Of a DNA stretch of 64,000 nucleotides, positions 46,142-55,110 are shown in pieces. Source of the DNA: Melastoma dodecandrum. Taxonomy: Eukaryota > Streptophyta > Magnoliopsida > Myrtales > Melastomataceae. The stretch is from contig JARUPY010000385.1 in assembly GCA_029817715.1 (NCBI GenBank), forward strand, positions 992,001 through 1,056,000, in the 5' to 3' direction. Every line of letters begins with the position of its first letter. Position 1 is the first letter of the stretch. A program made the translations under genes and the position numbers. Under the pieces are notes generated by a model that was not told the origin of the DNA, made no database searches, and saw only the letters and a program-made list of their open reading frames with translations.

Positions 46142-46226
46142 GTATCCATCTTCCCGCACCAGGAACAATGAAGAATTCATGGCCTCGGGGCGGGAAGATT
46201 TTTCAAGGGAAGTAAGGGGGATTGTT

Positions 46227-47150
46227 ATGAAGTGTCGTGCGGTCCATGCCGCCTTGCTGTTGCAGGGCCTGTGTGCTTCGGCGATGTTCGCCTCGGTCGC
46301 GAAGGCAGAAAACATCACCTTCGCGGTCATCGGACCGCGCGAATATGAGCTGCCGGTCAACTACAAGGACTTCACGGTCTTCGCCCAGTACGGCTTCGCC
46401 AATATCACGTCTCAACAGTTCGGGCCGACCGGCAACCTGACGTCGCAGACCTATAACGCCTTCGGCCAGCGCACCGGCAAGCTGCCGCAGCAGGAACTCG
46501 GCGTCGGCCTGACCAAGTTCGTCTATTTCACGACGATCGATGCGCTGCCGGGCGTCGGTATCGCGCTCGAAGCGATCCAGCCCGAGGTCCACGTCGGCAC
46601 GCAGGGCAGCCGCAGCTACGACGGATTCGGCGACACGATCTGGGGTTTCGCGACCTGGATCAAGCCGACCGAGAGCAGCACGTTCGGCTTTCAGTCCTTC
46701 ATTCAAGCGCCGATCGGCGAGTACTACCTGACCAACAACTACTATGCCAATCTTTCCAGCTTCCTGTTCGACGCCCAGTCGGAGCATTTCAGCTTCACCG
46801 GCGACGTCGGCGCCATCTTCCGGAGCCGGCAGGACATTCCGGGCGGCATCCGCAACGACACGCCGACGACGTTCCACACCAACCTGCGCCTCGGATACAA
46901 GCTCAACAAGCCCGATTTCCCGGTCGAGCCGTTCGTGGCGCTCGACTACGAGTTCAACACCTCGGTGCGCGATCTGCAGACCCGGCTCCGCATCCCGAAC
47001 AGCGGAACACAGGACGTCGCCCTCGGTGCCGGCCTCGCGTTCCTCTACGATCCCAAGCAGTCGTTCACCATCCGCTACTCGCGGAGCGTCTATGGCGAGA
47101 ACACGCGTCCAACTGACGCAGTCTACATAAAGTACGTTTATATTCCGTGA
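46227..47150 (+). CDS. Outer-membrane channel protein (Phenol_MetA_deg/transporter type)
   Basis: A 307-aa exported beta-barrel. Signal peptide (AALLLQGLCASAMFASVAKA), then alternating strands with many Tyr/Phe, ending YIKYVYIP. The pattern (VGLTKFVYFTTIDALPGVG, TIWGFATWIKPTESSTFGFQS, FEPFVALDYEF-like) fits the MetA-pathway phenol-degradation family of outer-membrane channels, often found next to quinoprotein dehydrogenase genes. ATG 46227 follows AAGGGGG. It could admit the hydrophobic alcohol substrate. Confidence 0.75.
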   Translation: MKCRAVHAALLLQGLCASAMFASVAKAENITFAVIGPREYELPVNYKDFTVFAQYGFANITSQQFGPTGNLTSQTYNAFGQRTGKLPQQELGVGLTKFVYFTTIDALPGVGIALEAIQPEVHVGTQGSRSYDGFGDTIWGFATWIKPTESSTFGFQSFIQAPIGEYYLTNNYYANLSSFLFDAQSEHFSFTGDVGAIFRSRQDIPGGIRNDTPTTFHTNLRLGYKLNKPDFPVEPFVALDYEFNTSVRDLQTRLRIPNSGTQDVALGAGLAFLYDPKQSFTIRYSRSVYGENTRPTDAVYIKYVYIP

Positions 47151-47373
47151 GTGTTTCTGAGGTGCTAGCGTCATATATGCGTGAATACAGCCAATATTGT
47201 CTGCGCTAACCCTGTCAAAGGCTGAATGGATCAACACATTCACCTGAGACATGCGTTTTCGGACGCGAAATCACCGGGGCGGTGACTAAGTCTGAGGACG
47301 CAAAGACAGTCAAATAAACTCGGTGCGGCGGAGCAAGACTTCGCCGTAACCGGGATAAGGAGGAAATTCGCTC
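47151..47373. other. Leader region of the Rieske/PQQ dehydrogenase segment
   Basis: A 223-base gap inside the run. It contains hairpin-capable segments, e.g. TCACC-GGGGC-GGTGA (around 47270-47284) and a stem around GGCGGAGCAAGACTTCGCC (47327-47345), then the strong AAGGAGGAAATTCGCTC before ATG 47374. A secondary promoter or structured leader is likely. No RNA family is assigned. Confidence 0.4.
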
Positions 47374-47943
47374 ATGTCCGCGCCGAAAGTCCGTCCCGCG
47401 CTCATCGACCGCCGTACGGCCCTCCTGGGAGTGGCCGGCTGCTGCCTCGCCGGCCCCGTCCTGGCCGGCCCGGAGGACGAACTTCCTCAGAAGGGCGACA
47501 GCTTGGTCGTGGCCGAGGGCGAGGCCGAGGGCAAGCCCTTCACGACCAATCTCGTGACCGTCGACGGCGAGCCCGTGCTCTGCGTCGCCAAGGATCCGGC
47601 CTCAGGCGTCCAGCGCACCGAGTCCCGGTTCGGGAAGGTCGTTCTCGTCCGGCTGGCCGAGTCCGACATCGACGAGGACACGAAACCCCACACGGTGGAC
47701 GGCGTGATCGCGCTGTCGGCCATCTGCACCCACCAGGGCTGCACCGTGAACGGCTGGGACAAGGAAGAAAAGGCGCTGCTGTGCTTCTGCCACGGCTCGA
47801 AATTCGTGCCGGGCGAGAGCGGGCGCGTGGCCCACGGGCCGGCCCGGAAGCGCATTCCCGTGCTTCCGCTCAGCAAAGACGACAAGGGGAATATCATCGT
47901 CGCCGGCGGATTCATCGGCAAACCGGGACCGCAGGCAACGTAA
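47374..47943 (+). CDS. Exported Rieske [2Fe-2S] protein
   Basis: A 189-aa electron-transfer protein. A twin-arginine-like signal (DRRTALLGVAGCCLAGPVLAG) precedes one Rieske domain. The two cluster motifs are intact: C118-T-H120-Q-G-C123 and C137-F-C139-H140-G-S. The C118/H120 and C139/H140 residues would bind the cluster and C123/C137 would form the disulfide. Periplasmic location and the adjacent PQQ dehydrogenase suggest it accepts electrons in the alcohol-oxidation chain, instead of the usual small cytochrome c (inference). Confidence 0.93.
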   Translation: MSAPKVRPALIDRRTALLGVAGCCLAGPVLAGPEDELPQKGDSLVVAEGEAEGKPFTTNLVTVDGEPVLCVAKDPASGVQRTESRFGKVVLVRLAESDIDEDTKPHTVDGVIALSAICTHQGCTVNGWDKEEKALLCFCHGSKFVPGESGRVAHGPARKRIPVLPLSKDDKGNIIVAGGFIGKPGPQAT

Positions 47944-48027
47944 ATCGAGCGACGATCACCAAAAGTCTGCGGATGCGTGCATTGCCCGGGGACTTCTACC
48001 ATTCAGAGACATCCAGGGAGCTTCAAA

Positions 48028-49839
48028 GTGCCTCGAATTTCTCCGAAGAAGCGGATGCTTCAGTTCCTGGCGAGTGCCAGCATGGTCAGCGTGCTGGCAG
48101 CCGCCGGTGCGAACGCCGCCGAGCAGACCGCCAATCCCCCGCCCGCCTACAAGCCGGTCACGGATGAGCGGTTGGCCAACCCTGAGGCGGAGAACTGGCT
48201 TTCGTATCGCGGCAACTATGCCGGCTGGGGATACAGCCCGCTCGACCAGATCAATGCCGACAACGTCAAGCGGCTGGTTCCGGCCTGGACGCTCTCGACC
48301 GGCGTGATGGACGGCCATCAGTCGCCCCCGATCGTCAACAACGGCATCATGTACGTCACGACACCGCAGGCTCAGGTGCTCGCCGTCGATGCGCGCGACG
48401 GGCAGGTGCTCTGGCGCTACCAGAAGGAGCTGCCGCCGGAGCTCTTCCAGCTCCATCCGACCAATCGCGGCGTCGGGCTGTACGGCGACAAGGTCTACTT
48501 CGCGTCCACGGACGCATGCGTGACGGCGCTGGACGCGGCCACCGGCAAGCTGGCCTGGACGAAGTGCGTCGCGAAGTGGAAGGACGGGTACTACATGACC
48601 CTCTCGCCGCTCGTCGCGAAGGGCAAGGTCGTCGTCGGCGTCTCGGGCGGCGAGTTCGGTATCCGCGGCTTCATCACGGCGCTCGATTCCGAGACTGGCG
48701 AGGAGAAGTGGAAGACCTTCACGGTCGCCGGTCCGGACGATCCCGGCTTCGCGAGCTGGAAGGGCGATGCCTGGAAGACCGGCGGCGCACCGGTCTGGGT
48801 CCAGGGCAACTACGACCCGAAGACCGAGACGGCCTATTGGGGCACGGGCAACGGCGGGCCGTGGATGCCGGATACGCGGCCCGGCGACAACCTGTACTCG
48901 ACCTCGACGGTCGCGCTCGACATCAACACCGGCGCGATCAAGGGCCATCACCAGTACCACTACAACGACGCCTGGGATTGGGACGAGGTCTCGGCTCCCC
49001 TGCTGATCGACATCACGAAGGACGGCCGGAAGATTCCCGCCCTCGTCCACGCGGGGCGCAACGGCTATCTCTGGACGCTTGAGCGGACCAAGGAAGGGCC
49101 GATCAAGTTCGTCGACGCCAAGCCCTTCGTCTATCAGGACGTGTTCAAGTCCATCGACCCCAAGACCGGGCGGCCGACCTACCAGGAGGACAAGGTCCCC
49201 GATACCGGCAAGAAGGCGGAATTCTGCCCGAGCCTCTGGGGCGGTAAGGACTGGCCGCCGGAGGCCTTCAACCCGAAGACGGGGCTGCTCTACATCCCGG
49301 CCAACGACAACCTGTGCGCGGACATCGCCGGCGTGCCGCTCAAGAACCGCAAGGCGGGCGAGCTGTACATCGGTGTCCCGGTCGAGGAGATCCTGTCGAG
49401 CCTGCACTTCCGCAAGGATGTCGACGTCAGCAAGCCGGTGAACATCGGTCAGCTGCAGGCCTGGGACGTGAACACCGGTAAGAAGGTGTGGCAGCACAAC
49501 TTCTATGACTCGGCCACCTGGGGACCGGTTCTCACGACCGGCAGCGGCCTCGTCTTCACCGGCGGGACCAGCGACCGGAAGTTCCGCGCCTTCGACGGCA
49601 AGACCGGGAAGGTCCTCTGGGAGACGCGCCTCAACTCGGGCGTGATCGGTGTTCCCTCCTCCTTCATGGTTGACGGGACCCAGTACGTCGCCGTGCAGGC
49701 CGGCTGGGGCGTCGATGCGGATCGCATGCTCGGCGGCATCAACAGCCACCTGCCGGAGGAGCGGCGCGTCCGTCTGGCCCCGCAGGGCGGCGTCGTCTGG
49801 GTCTTCAAGGTCATGAACCAGGAAGCCCAGGCCAAATGA
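48028..49839 (+). CDS. PQQ-dependent alcohol dehydrogenase, predicted lanthanide type
   Basis: A 603-aa periplasmic quinoprotein of the methanol/ethanol dehydrogenase family. Signal peptide about 10-33 (start GTG 48028; ATG 48055 possible). Eight W-type propeller repeats. Metal/PQQ residues: Glu in SGGEFGIRGF, Asn in GTGNGGPW, catalytic D317 and the further acidic D319 in AWDWDEVSAP, and Arg in VHAGRNGYLW. The DxD is the mark of Ln3+-dependent enzymes (XoxF/ExaF/PedH); Ca2+ enzymes have Ala/Ser/Thr at the second position. There is no vicinal Cys-Cys; the position reads LHPTNRG where relatives have CCDxVNRG. Larger alcohols rather than methanol are likely. Confidence 0.94.
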   Translation: MPRISPKKRMLQFLASASMVSVLAAAGANAAEQTANPPPAYKPVTDERLANPEAENWLSYRGNYAGWGYSPLDQINADNVKRLVPAWTLSTGVMDGHQSPPIVNNGIMYVTTPQAQVLAVDARDGQVLWRYQKELPPELFQLHPTNRGVGLYGDKVYFASTDACVTALDAATGKLAWTKCVAKWKDGYYMTLSPLVAKGKVVVGVSGGEFGIRGFITALDSETGEEKWKTFTVAGPDDPGFASWKGDAWKTGGAPVWVQGNYDPKTETAYWGTGNGGPWMPDTRPGDNLYSTSTVALDINTGAIKGHHQYHYNDAWDWDEVSAPLLIDITKDGRKIPALVHAGRNGYLWTLERTKEGPIKFVDAKPFVYQDVFKSIDPKTGRPTYQEDKVPDTGKKAEFCPSLWGGKDWPPEAFNPKTGLLYIPANDNLCADIAGVPLKNRKAGELYIGVPVEEILSSLHFRKDVDVSKPVNIGQLQAWDVNTGKKVWQHNFYDSATWGPVLTTGSGLVFTGGTSDRKFRAFDGKTGKVLWETRLNSGVIGVPSSFMVDGTQYVAVQAGWGVDADRMLGGINSHLPEERRVRLAPQGGVVWVFKVMNQEAQAK

Positions 49840-50342
49840 CCCGGGCTTCGGTGCTGCACCTCGCGGCCCTCGCTCTCTGCGTGGCCGGGGCTCCCCGCCC
49901 CGGTCTCGCTCAGGCGGCGGCGAACGGCGCGGACGCCCAGAAGACCGATCGGACGGCTCTGCCGTCCGATCCCGATGGGCTCGTCAAGTTCGTCACGGGG
50001 GCGTTGCGCGCCCGAGACGAGGAGGCGATCGACCGCCTCGTGAACTGGGACGGGGTCCGGCCGCCGCGGCGGCGGCTGACCCTGTACCAGATCCGGACCA
50101 CATTCGGCCGACCGATCAAGGCCGCGACCGTCGAGGACTTTCCGTCCGACGGGCTCGCCGAGGTCGAGAGCCACGGCAAGTTCAAGCCGAACATGTCGAT
50201 CACCAAGCGCCTGCGCATCGTGTTCGACGAGACGTCGGGCGATCCGGATGCGCCGCCCACCAACGTCTTCCTCGTCGGCCAGAAGGACGGCGTCTTTCGG
50301 ATCGCCGTGCTGAACTCGGTCGGGCCGCCTGTGCAGAAATAG
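49836..50342 (+). CDS. Small exported protein of unknown function
   Basis: A 168-aa protein starting in the stop of the PQQ dehydrogenase (ATGA), so translationally coupled to it. Signal peptide VLHLAALALCVAGAPRPGLA. The mature part has one alpha/beta-like domain (LVKFVTGALRARDEEAIDRLVNWDGV to the end) without Cys, so it is not a cytochrome. Coupling suggests it assists or stabilises the dehydrogenase. I do not recognise the family. Confidence 0.7.
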   Translation: MTRASVLHLAALALCVAGAPRPGLAQAAANGADAQKTDRTALPSDPDGLVKFVTGALRARDEEAIDRLVNWDGVRPPRRRLTLYQIRTTFGRPIKAATVEDFPSDGLAEVESHGKFKPNMSITKRLRIVFDETSGDPDAPPTNVFLVGQKDGVFRIAVLNSVGPPVQK

Positions 50343-50401
50343 GCGGTGCGTCTTCGCGGGTTGGGATCATTCCTGAGAACGAACTGATATCGGACGACGC
50401 C

Positions 50402-51460
50402 GTGCACACCAATCGTGGAACGCACACCGAAGTCGGACCGGCCTGCCGCACCGGGATCCCGCGTCGCCGGCTGCTCGGCGCCGCCGCCGCCGCGCTGGTG
50501 ATGCGGACGCCGGCGCGGGCCCAGGCCGGGCCTCCCACGGTGACGCTGAAGCTCGGCAACGATCTCCCGGCGTCCCACACGGTCAACCGGCGCCTGTCCG
50601 AGGCGATCCTCGCCATCGCCGCCGAGACGAACGGGCGGATCGCGATCCGCCTCTTCCCCAACAACCAGCTCGGGGCCGACCCGAGCATGCTGTTCCAGCT
50701 GCGCTCCGGCGCCCTCGAACTCGCGACCATGCCGGGCACGATCCTGTCGACGCTGATCCCGGCGACGTCGCTCACCGGGCTGGGATTCATCTTCACCGGA
50801 TACGACAAGGTCTGGCCGGCCATGGACGGCGCGGTCGGCGGGTATGTCCGGGAGCGGATCGCGCATGCCGGGCTGCATCCGTTCGAAACCGTCTGGGACA
50901 ACGGCTTCCGCCAGATCACGAGCAGCACGCACCCGATCCAGACACCGGACGACCTGCGCAACTTCAAGATCCGCGTGCCCAACGTCGCGCTCTGGGTGTC
51001 GATGTTTTCCGCGCTGGGCGCCGCACCGACCAGCATTCCCCTCGGGGAAGCCTATCCGGCCCTGCAGACGAAGGTGGCGGACGGCCAGGAGAATCCCCTC
51101 GCGCTCATCTCGGCCGCCAAGTTCTACGAGGTCCAGCGCTATTGCTCCCTCACCAACCACGCCTGGGACGGCTTCTGGCTGCTGGCCAACGGCCGGGTCT
51201 GGGCCGGACTGCCGGAGGCCGACAAGGCCGTGATGGTCAAGCACTTCACCGCCGCCGGCCTCAAGCAGCGGGCGGACAGCTTGGCCGCCAACAACACGGT
51301 GCGCGCGATGCTGGAGGGGAAGGGGCTCGTGTTCAACACGACCGATTCCGTGGCCTTCCGTCAGGCGCTGGCCAAGACGCCGTTCTACGAGACCGCCAAG
51401 GCCAAGTTCGGCAGCGAGGCCTGGGAGCTGCTCGAACGTCACGCCGGTGCGATCGGATAG
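50402..51460 (+). CDS. TRAP transporter solute-binding protein (DctP family)
   Basis: A 352-aa exported binding protein. A Tat signal (IPRRRLLGAAAAALVMRTPARAQ) is followed by the DctP fold: LKLGNDLPASHTVNRRLSEA, NNQLGADPSMLFQLRSGALEL, and the ligand-binding Arg in NFKIRVPNVALW, which pairs with a substrate carboxylate. GTG 50402 is the start. Upstream of the fused DctQM gene; together they form a complete TRAP importer. Substrate is a carboxylate; identity unknown. Confidence 0.93.
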   Translation: MHTNRGTHTEVGPACRTGIPRRRLLGAAAAALVMRTPARAQAGPPTVTLKLGNDLPASHTVNRRLSEAILAIAAETNGRIAIRLFPNNQLGADPSMLFQLRSGALELATMPGTILSTLIPATSLTGLGFIFTGYDKVWPAMDGAVGGYVRERIAHAGLHPFETVWDNGFRQITSSTHPIQTPDDLRNFKIRVPNVALWVSMFSALGAAPTSIPLGEAYPALQTKVADGQENPLALISAAKFYEVQRYCSLTNHAWDGFWLLANGRVWAGLPEADKAVMVKHFTAAGLKQRADSLAANNTVRAMLEGKGLVFNTTDSVAFRQALAKTPFYETAKAKFGSEAWELLERHAGAIG

Positions 51461-51464
51461 GCCC

Positions 51465-53339
51465 GTGGATACGCTCGACCAGATCACCCTCGAACGCCCC
51501 ACGACGGGGGCTGCCGTCCGACTGGCGCAGCCGGAGCGGCTCCTCGGGGAGGCCGTGGCGATCGCGGCCGCGGGTCTGGTCGTCGTCGAGATCGCCGTGC
51601 TGCTCACCGGGGTGGTCTTCCGCTACGGTCTCCATCGGCCGCTGATCTGGACGGACGAGCTCGCCACCACCCTCTTCCTCTGGCTCGCCATGCTGGGGTC
51701 GGTGATCGCGCTGCGGCAAGGCAGTCACATGCGCATGACGGCGGTGGTCGGGCGCCTGGGACCGCGTGCGCGGACGGCCTTCGACGCGCTGGGGATCGCC
51801 ATACCCCTGGCGTTCATCGTGCTGATGCTCGGGCCCGCGTTCGGCTTCGCCGTCGAGGAGGCCGAGGTGACGACGCCGGCCCTCCAGATCTCCAACGTGT
51901 GGCGCGCCGCGGCGCTGCCGACCGGCCTCGCGCTCATGCTCGCGGTCGGGGCCTTGCGGGCGCTGTGGTCGCCCAATCCCGCGGCGGTCCTCGGCCTGGC
52001 GGGCGGGATCGTGCTCGTCCTCGCGCTGCTGGCTTGGCGGGGGGCGCTCCTCGAGAGCCTGGGCAATATCAACCTGCTGCTGTTCTTCGTGCTAATCCTC
52101 GCGGGCCTCGTCTTCGCCGCGGTGCCGATCGCATTCGCCTTCGGCCTGTCCACCTTCGGCTACGTAGCCCTCGCCACGCACGCGCCCGTCGGGGTGATCG
52201 TCAGCCGCATGGATGAGGGCATGTCGCCCCTGATCCTGCTCGCCATCCCGCTCTTCGTGTTCCTCGGCCTGCTGATCGAGATGACGGGCATGGCGAAGGC
52301 GATGCTCGCCTTCATGGCGGCCCTCCTCGGACATGTGCGCGGCGGTCTGTCCTACGTGCTGATCGGTGCGATTTTGCTCGTGTCCGGCATTTCCGGCTCG
52401 AAGGCCGCCGACATGGCGGCGCTCGCACCCGCCCTGTTTCCCGAGATGCGCGCGCGGGGTGCCGATCCCGGCGATCTCGTGGCCCTGCTGTCGGCGACCG
52501 GCGCGCAGACGGAGACGATCCCGCCCTCCCTGGTGCTCCTGACCATCGGCTCGGTGACCGGCGTCTCCATCGCCGCCCTGTTCACGGGCGGCCTTCTGCC
52601 GGCCCTCGTCCTCGCCGCCCTGCTCTGCGCGGTCGTCTGGTCCCGCTACCGTCACGAGGACCTGTCTCACGTGCGGCGCGCCAGCGCCCGCGAGATCGGA
52701 CGCGCTCTCCTGATCGCGCTGCCGGCGATCGCGCTGCCCTTCGTGATCCGCGGCGCAGTCGTCCGGGGCATCGCCACCGCCACCGAGGTATCGACCATCG
52801 GCATCGCCTACGCCGTGCTGGCAGGCCTGCTCCTCTATCGGCAATTCGCGTGGCGCCGGCTCTATCCGATGCTGGTGGAGACCGCGACCTTGTCGGGCGC
52901 GATCCTGCTGATCATCGGCACCGCCACCGCGATGGCCTGGGGCCTGACGCAGTCCGGCTTCTCGGCGGCGCTCGCCGCCAGCATGGCCGCGCTGCCCGGC
53001 GGCGCACCCGTCTTCCTGGCCGTCACGATCCTGCTGTTCATCGTGCTGGGCAGCGTCTTGGAAGGGCTGCCGGCCATGGTGCTGTTCGGGCCGCTGCTGT
53101 TCCCGGTTGCCCAGCAGCTCGGTATCCATCTCGTGCAATACGCGATCGTGGCGATCCTGGCGATGGGGATCGGCCTGTTCTCGCCGCCGTTCGGCGTCGG
53201 CTATTACGCCGCCTGCGCGATCGCCAAGGTTCATCCCGATGCCGGCGTCCGGCCGATCGGCGGATACCTGCTGGCCCTGCTGGTCGGCACGGCCCTGATC
53301 GCCGCCGTGCCCTGGATCTCGATCGGGTTCCTGAAGTGA
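51465..53339 (+). CDS. TRAP transporter fused small/large permease (DctQM)
   Basis: A 624-aa inner-membrane protein. About 1-185 is the four-helix DctQ part (DELATTLFLWLAMLGSVIALRQ); from about 200 it is the 12-helix DctM part (SRMDEGMSPLILLAIPLFVFLG, SGISGSKAADMAALAPALFPEM, GAQTETIPPSLVLL, GLFSPPFGVGYYAACAIAK). Fusions of Q and M are known. Works with the DctP protein to take up a carboxylate with Na+ or H+. GTG 51465 (MDTLDQITLERP) is preferred; GTG 51447 overlaps dctP and is possible. Confidence 0.93.
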   Translation: MDTLDQITLERPTTGAAVRLAQPERLLGEAVAIAAAGLVVVEIAVLLTGVVFRYGLHRPLIWTDELATTLFLWLAMLGSVIALRQGSHMRMTAVVGRLGPRARTAFDALGIAIPLAFIVLMLGPAFGFAVEEAEVTTPALQISNVWRAAALPTGLALMLAVGALRALWSPNPAAVLGLAGGIVLVLALLAWRGALLESLGNINLLLFFVLILAGLVFAAVPIAFAFGLSTFGYVALATHAPVGVIVSRMDEGMSPLILLAIPLFVFLGLLIEMTGMAKAMLAFMAALLGHVRGGLSYVLIGAILLVSGISGSKAADMAALAPALFPEMRARGADPGDLVALLSATGAQTETIPPSLVLLTIGSVTGVSIAALFTGGLLPALVLAALLCAVVWSRYRHEDLSHVRRASAREIGRALLIALPAIALPFVIRGAVVRGIATATEVSTIGIAYAVLAGLLLYRQFAWRRLYPMLVETATLSGAILLIIGTATAMAWGLTQSGFSAALAASMAALPGGAPVFLAVTILLFIVLGSVLEGLPAMVLFGPLLFPVAQQLGIHLVQYAIVAILAMGIGLFSPPFGVGYYAACAIAKVHPDAGVRPIGGYLLALLVGTALIAAVPWISIGFLK

Positions 53340-53399
53340 CGGCCCCTTGAATCCGGCGCGGGCCCTGGGCGCGTGACCCTATTGGTCGGAGCAACGTTC

Positions 53400-54989
53400 A
53401 TGAGAGAGCTTTTGACATTCGGGCAGATGCTGTCCGTCCATGCCCGCCTCATGCCCGGCCGAACCGGCGCGCGCGACCTGACGCGGGCGATGTCCTTCCG
53501 GCAGTGGAACCAGCGCGCCTGCCGCCTCGGCAACGCCCTCCTCGGCCTCGGCCTCGCCAAGGGCGACCGCGTCGCGGTGCTGGCCTATAATTGCGTCGAA
53601 TGGGCGGAGATCTACGCCGCGACCGCCAAGGCCGGCCTCGTCGCCGTGCCGATCAACTTCCGGCTCGTCGGCCGGGAAGTGGCCTACATCGTCGAGAACG
53701 CCGAGGTCGGAGCCCTCATCGTCCAAGACGAACTCGCGGGCGTCGTCGAGGAGGTGCGGGCCGACCTGCCCATCCCGGCCAGGAATTTCATCCATTTCGG
53801 CACGGCGCCCTGCCCGGCGGGCTATCACGACTACGAGGAATTCCTGGCTCTCGGCCGCGACAGCGAGCCGGATATCCATGTCGAGCCGGCCGATCCCTGG
53901 ATGCTGATGTACACCTCCGGGACCACGGGCAATCCGAAGGGCGCGATCCGCAATCACCGCGGCGCGAGCCACCTCGCGCTCTGCACCCAGGTCGAGCTGG
54001 GCATCCATCGCGACGACGGGGCGCTGCTCGTGATGCCGATGTGTCACGCCAATTCGCTCTATTTCTTCGGATCGTTCAGCTATTGCGGCGGCGGCATCTC
54101 CATCTACTCGCGCAAGAGCTTCGATCCGGAGCACTGCCTGCGCACCCTCAGCGAGGGTGGCTCGACCTTCACCTCGCTGGTGCCGACCCATTACATCATG
54201 ATGCTGGGCCTCTCCGCCCACGTTCACGACAAATACAACCTCGATCGCGTGTCCAAGCTGATGATCTCGTCGGCGCCGGCGCGCCAGGAGACCAAGCGGT
54301 CGGTCATGGAGCTGTTCCCGCGCTCGGGCCTGTTCGAGCTCTACGGCTCCACCGAGACCGGCTGGGTGACGATGCTCCACCCGAAGGACCAGTTCACCAA
54401 GCTCGGCTCGGTGGGCCGGGAATGCGTCGGCTCGGCGCCGATCAGGCTCCTGAACGAGCAGGGCGAAGAAGTTCCCGACGGCGAGGCGGGCGAGCTCTAC
54501 TGCAACAATCCCTATCTGTTCGATGGCTACTGGAAATTGCCGGAGAAGACGGCGGCCGCCTTCAAGGGCGAGTACTGCACCGTCGGCGACATGGCCCGGC
54601 GCGACGGGGACGGGTTCATCCACCTCGTCGACCGCAAGAGCAACATGATCATCTCCGGCGGCGAGAACGTCTATCCGTCCGAAGTGGAGGCGGCTCTCGG
54701 CCGTCACCCCTCGGTCCGGGATGTCGCCGTCATCGGCCTGCCGGACACCAAGTGGGGCGAGCGCGTCCACGCGGTCGTCGTGCTGCGCGACGATGCCACC
54801 CTGAACGTCAAGGAGCTGATCGACTGGAGCAAGGATCATCTGGCCGGCTACAAGCGCCCGCGCACGGTGTCGTTCCTCCACGTCGACGACGTCCCGCGCA
54901 ACGCCACCGGCAAGGTGCTGCACCGCGTGCTGAAGACACAGATCATGGAGGCCGAGAAACAGTCCGAAGCCGGCAAGGCCGGCGGTTGA
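53400..54989 (+). CDS. AMP-forming acyl-CoA ligase 1
   Basis: A 529-aa adenylate-forming enzyme that activates a carboxylic acid as its CoA thioester. The P-loop-like A3 motif YTSGTTGNPKG is at 171-181. A5 is YGSTETGWV, A8 contains DRKSNMIISGGENVYPSEVE, and the catalytic Lys is in PRNATGKVLHR. ATG 53400 follows GGTCGGAGC. Position after the TRAP genes suggests the imported acid or the oxidation product of the alcohol is its substrate. No membrane or transit signals. Confidence 0.93.
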   Translation: MRELLTFGQMLSVHARLMPGRTGARDLTRAMSFRQWNQRACRLGNALLGLGLAKGDRVAVLAYNCVEWAEIYAATAKAGLVAVPINFRLVGREVAYIVENAEVGALIVQDELAGVVEEVRADLPIPARNFIHFGTAPCPAGYHDYEEFLALGRDSEPDIHVEPADPWMLMYTSGTTGNPKGAIRNHRGASHLALCTQVELGIHRDDGALLVMPMCHANSLYFFGSFSYCGGGISIYSRKSFDPEHCLRTLSEGGSTFTSLVPTHYIMMLGLSAHVHDKYNLDRVSKLMISSAPARQETKRSVMELFPRSGLFELYGSTETGWVTMLHPKDQFTKLGSVGRECVGSAPIRLLNEQGEEVPDGEAGELYCNNPYLFDGYWKLPEKTAAAFKGEYCTVGDMARRDGDGFIHLVDRKSNMIISGGENVYPSEVEAALGRHPSVRDVAVIGLPDTKWGERVHAVVVLRDDATLNVKELIDWSKDHLAGYKRPRTVSFLHVDDVPRNATGKVLHRVLKTQIMEAEKQSEAGKAGG

Positions 54990-55110
54990 TCGCGTCTGCC
55001 GCGCGCCATGTGGCCAGACCCCGCCAGGATGCGGTTGCCGAGAGCGGCCACACCGATCGCCGACCACGCTCGATCAGGGCGACCGACGCCTGCGCAGAAC
55101 GGACAGAGCA

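Noticed and set aside
47230..47373. c-di-GMP-I riboswitch
   Set aside because: Only the GACGCAAAG stretch matches; the tetraloop receptor and second helix could not be fitted, so no riboswitch is called.
48028..49839. Identification as MxaF or XoxF methanol dehydrogenase
   Set aside because: No mxa/xox partner genes, no vicinal cysteines and ExaF/PedH-like WDWDEVS sequence; a broader alcohol dehydrogenase is more likely.
53379..55067. 562-codon reverse frame
   Set aside because: Antisense to the first acyl-CoA ligase; no recognisable domain.
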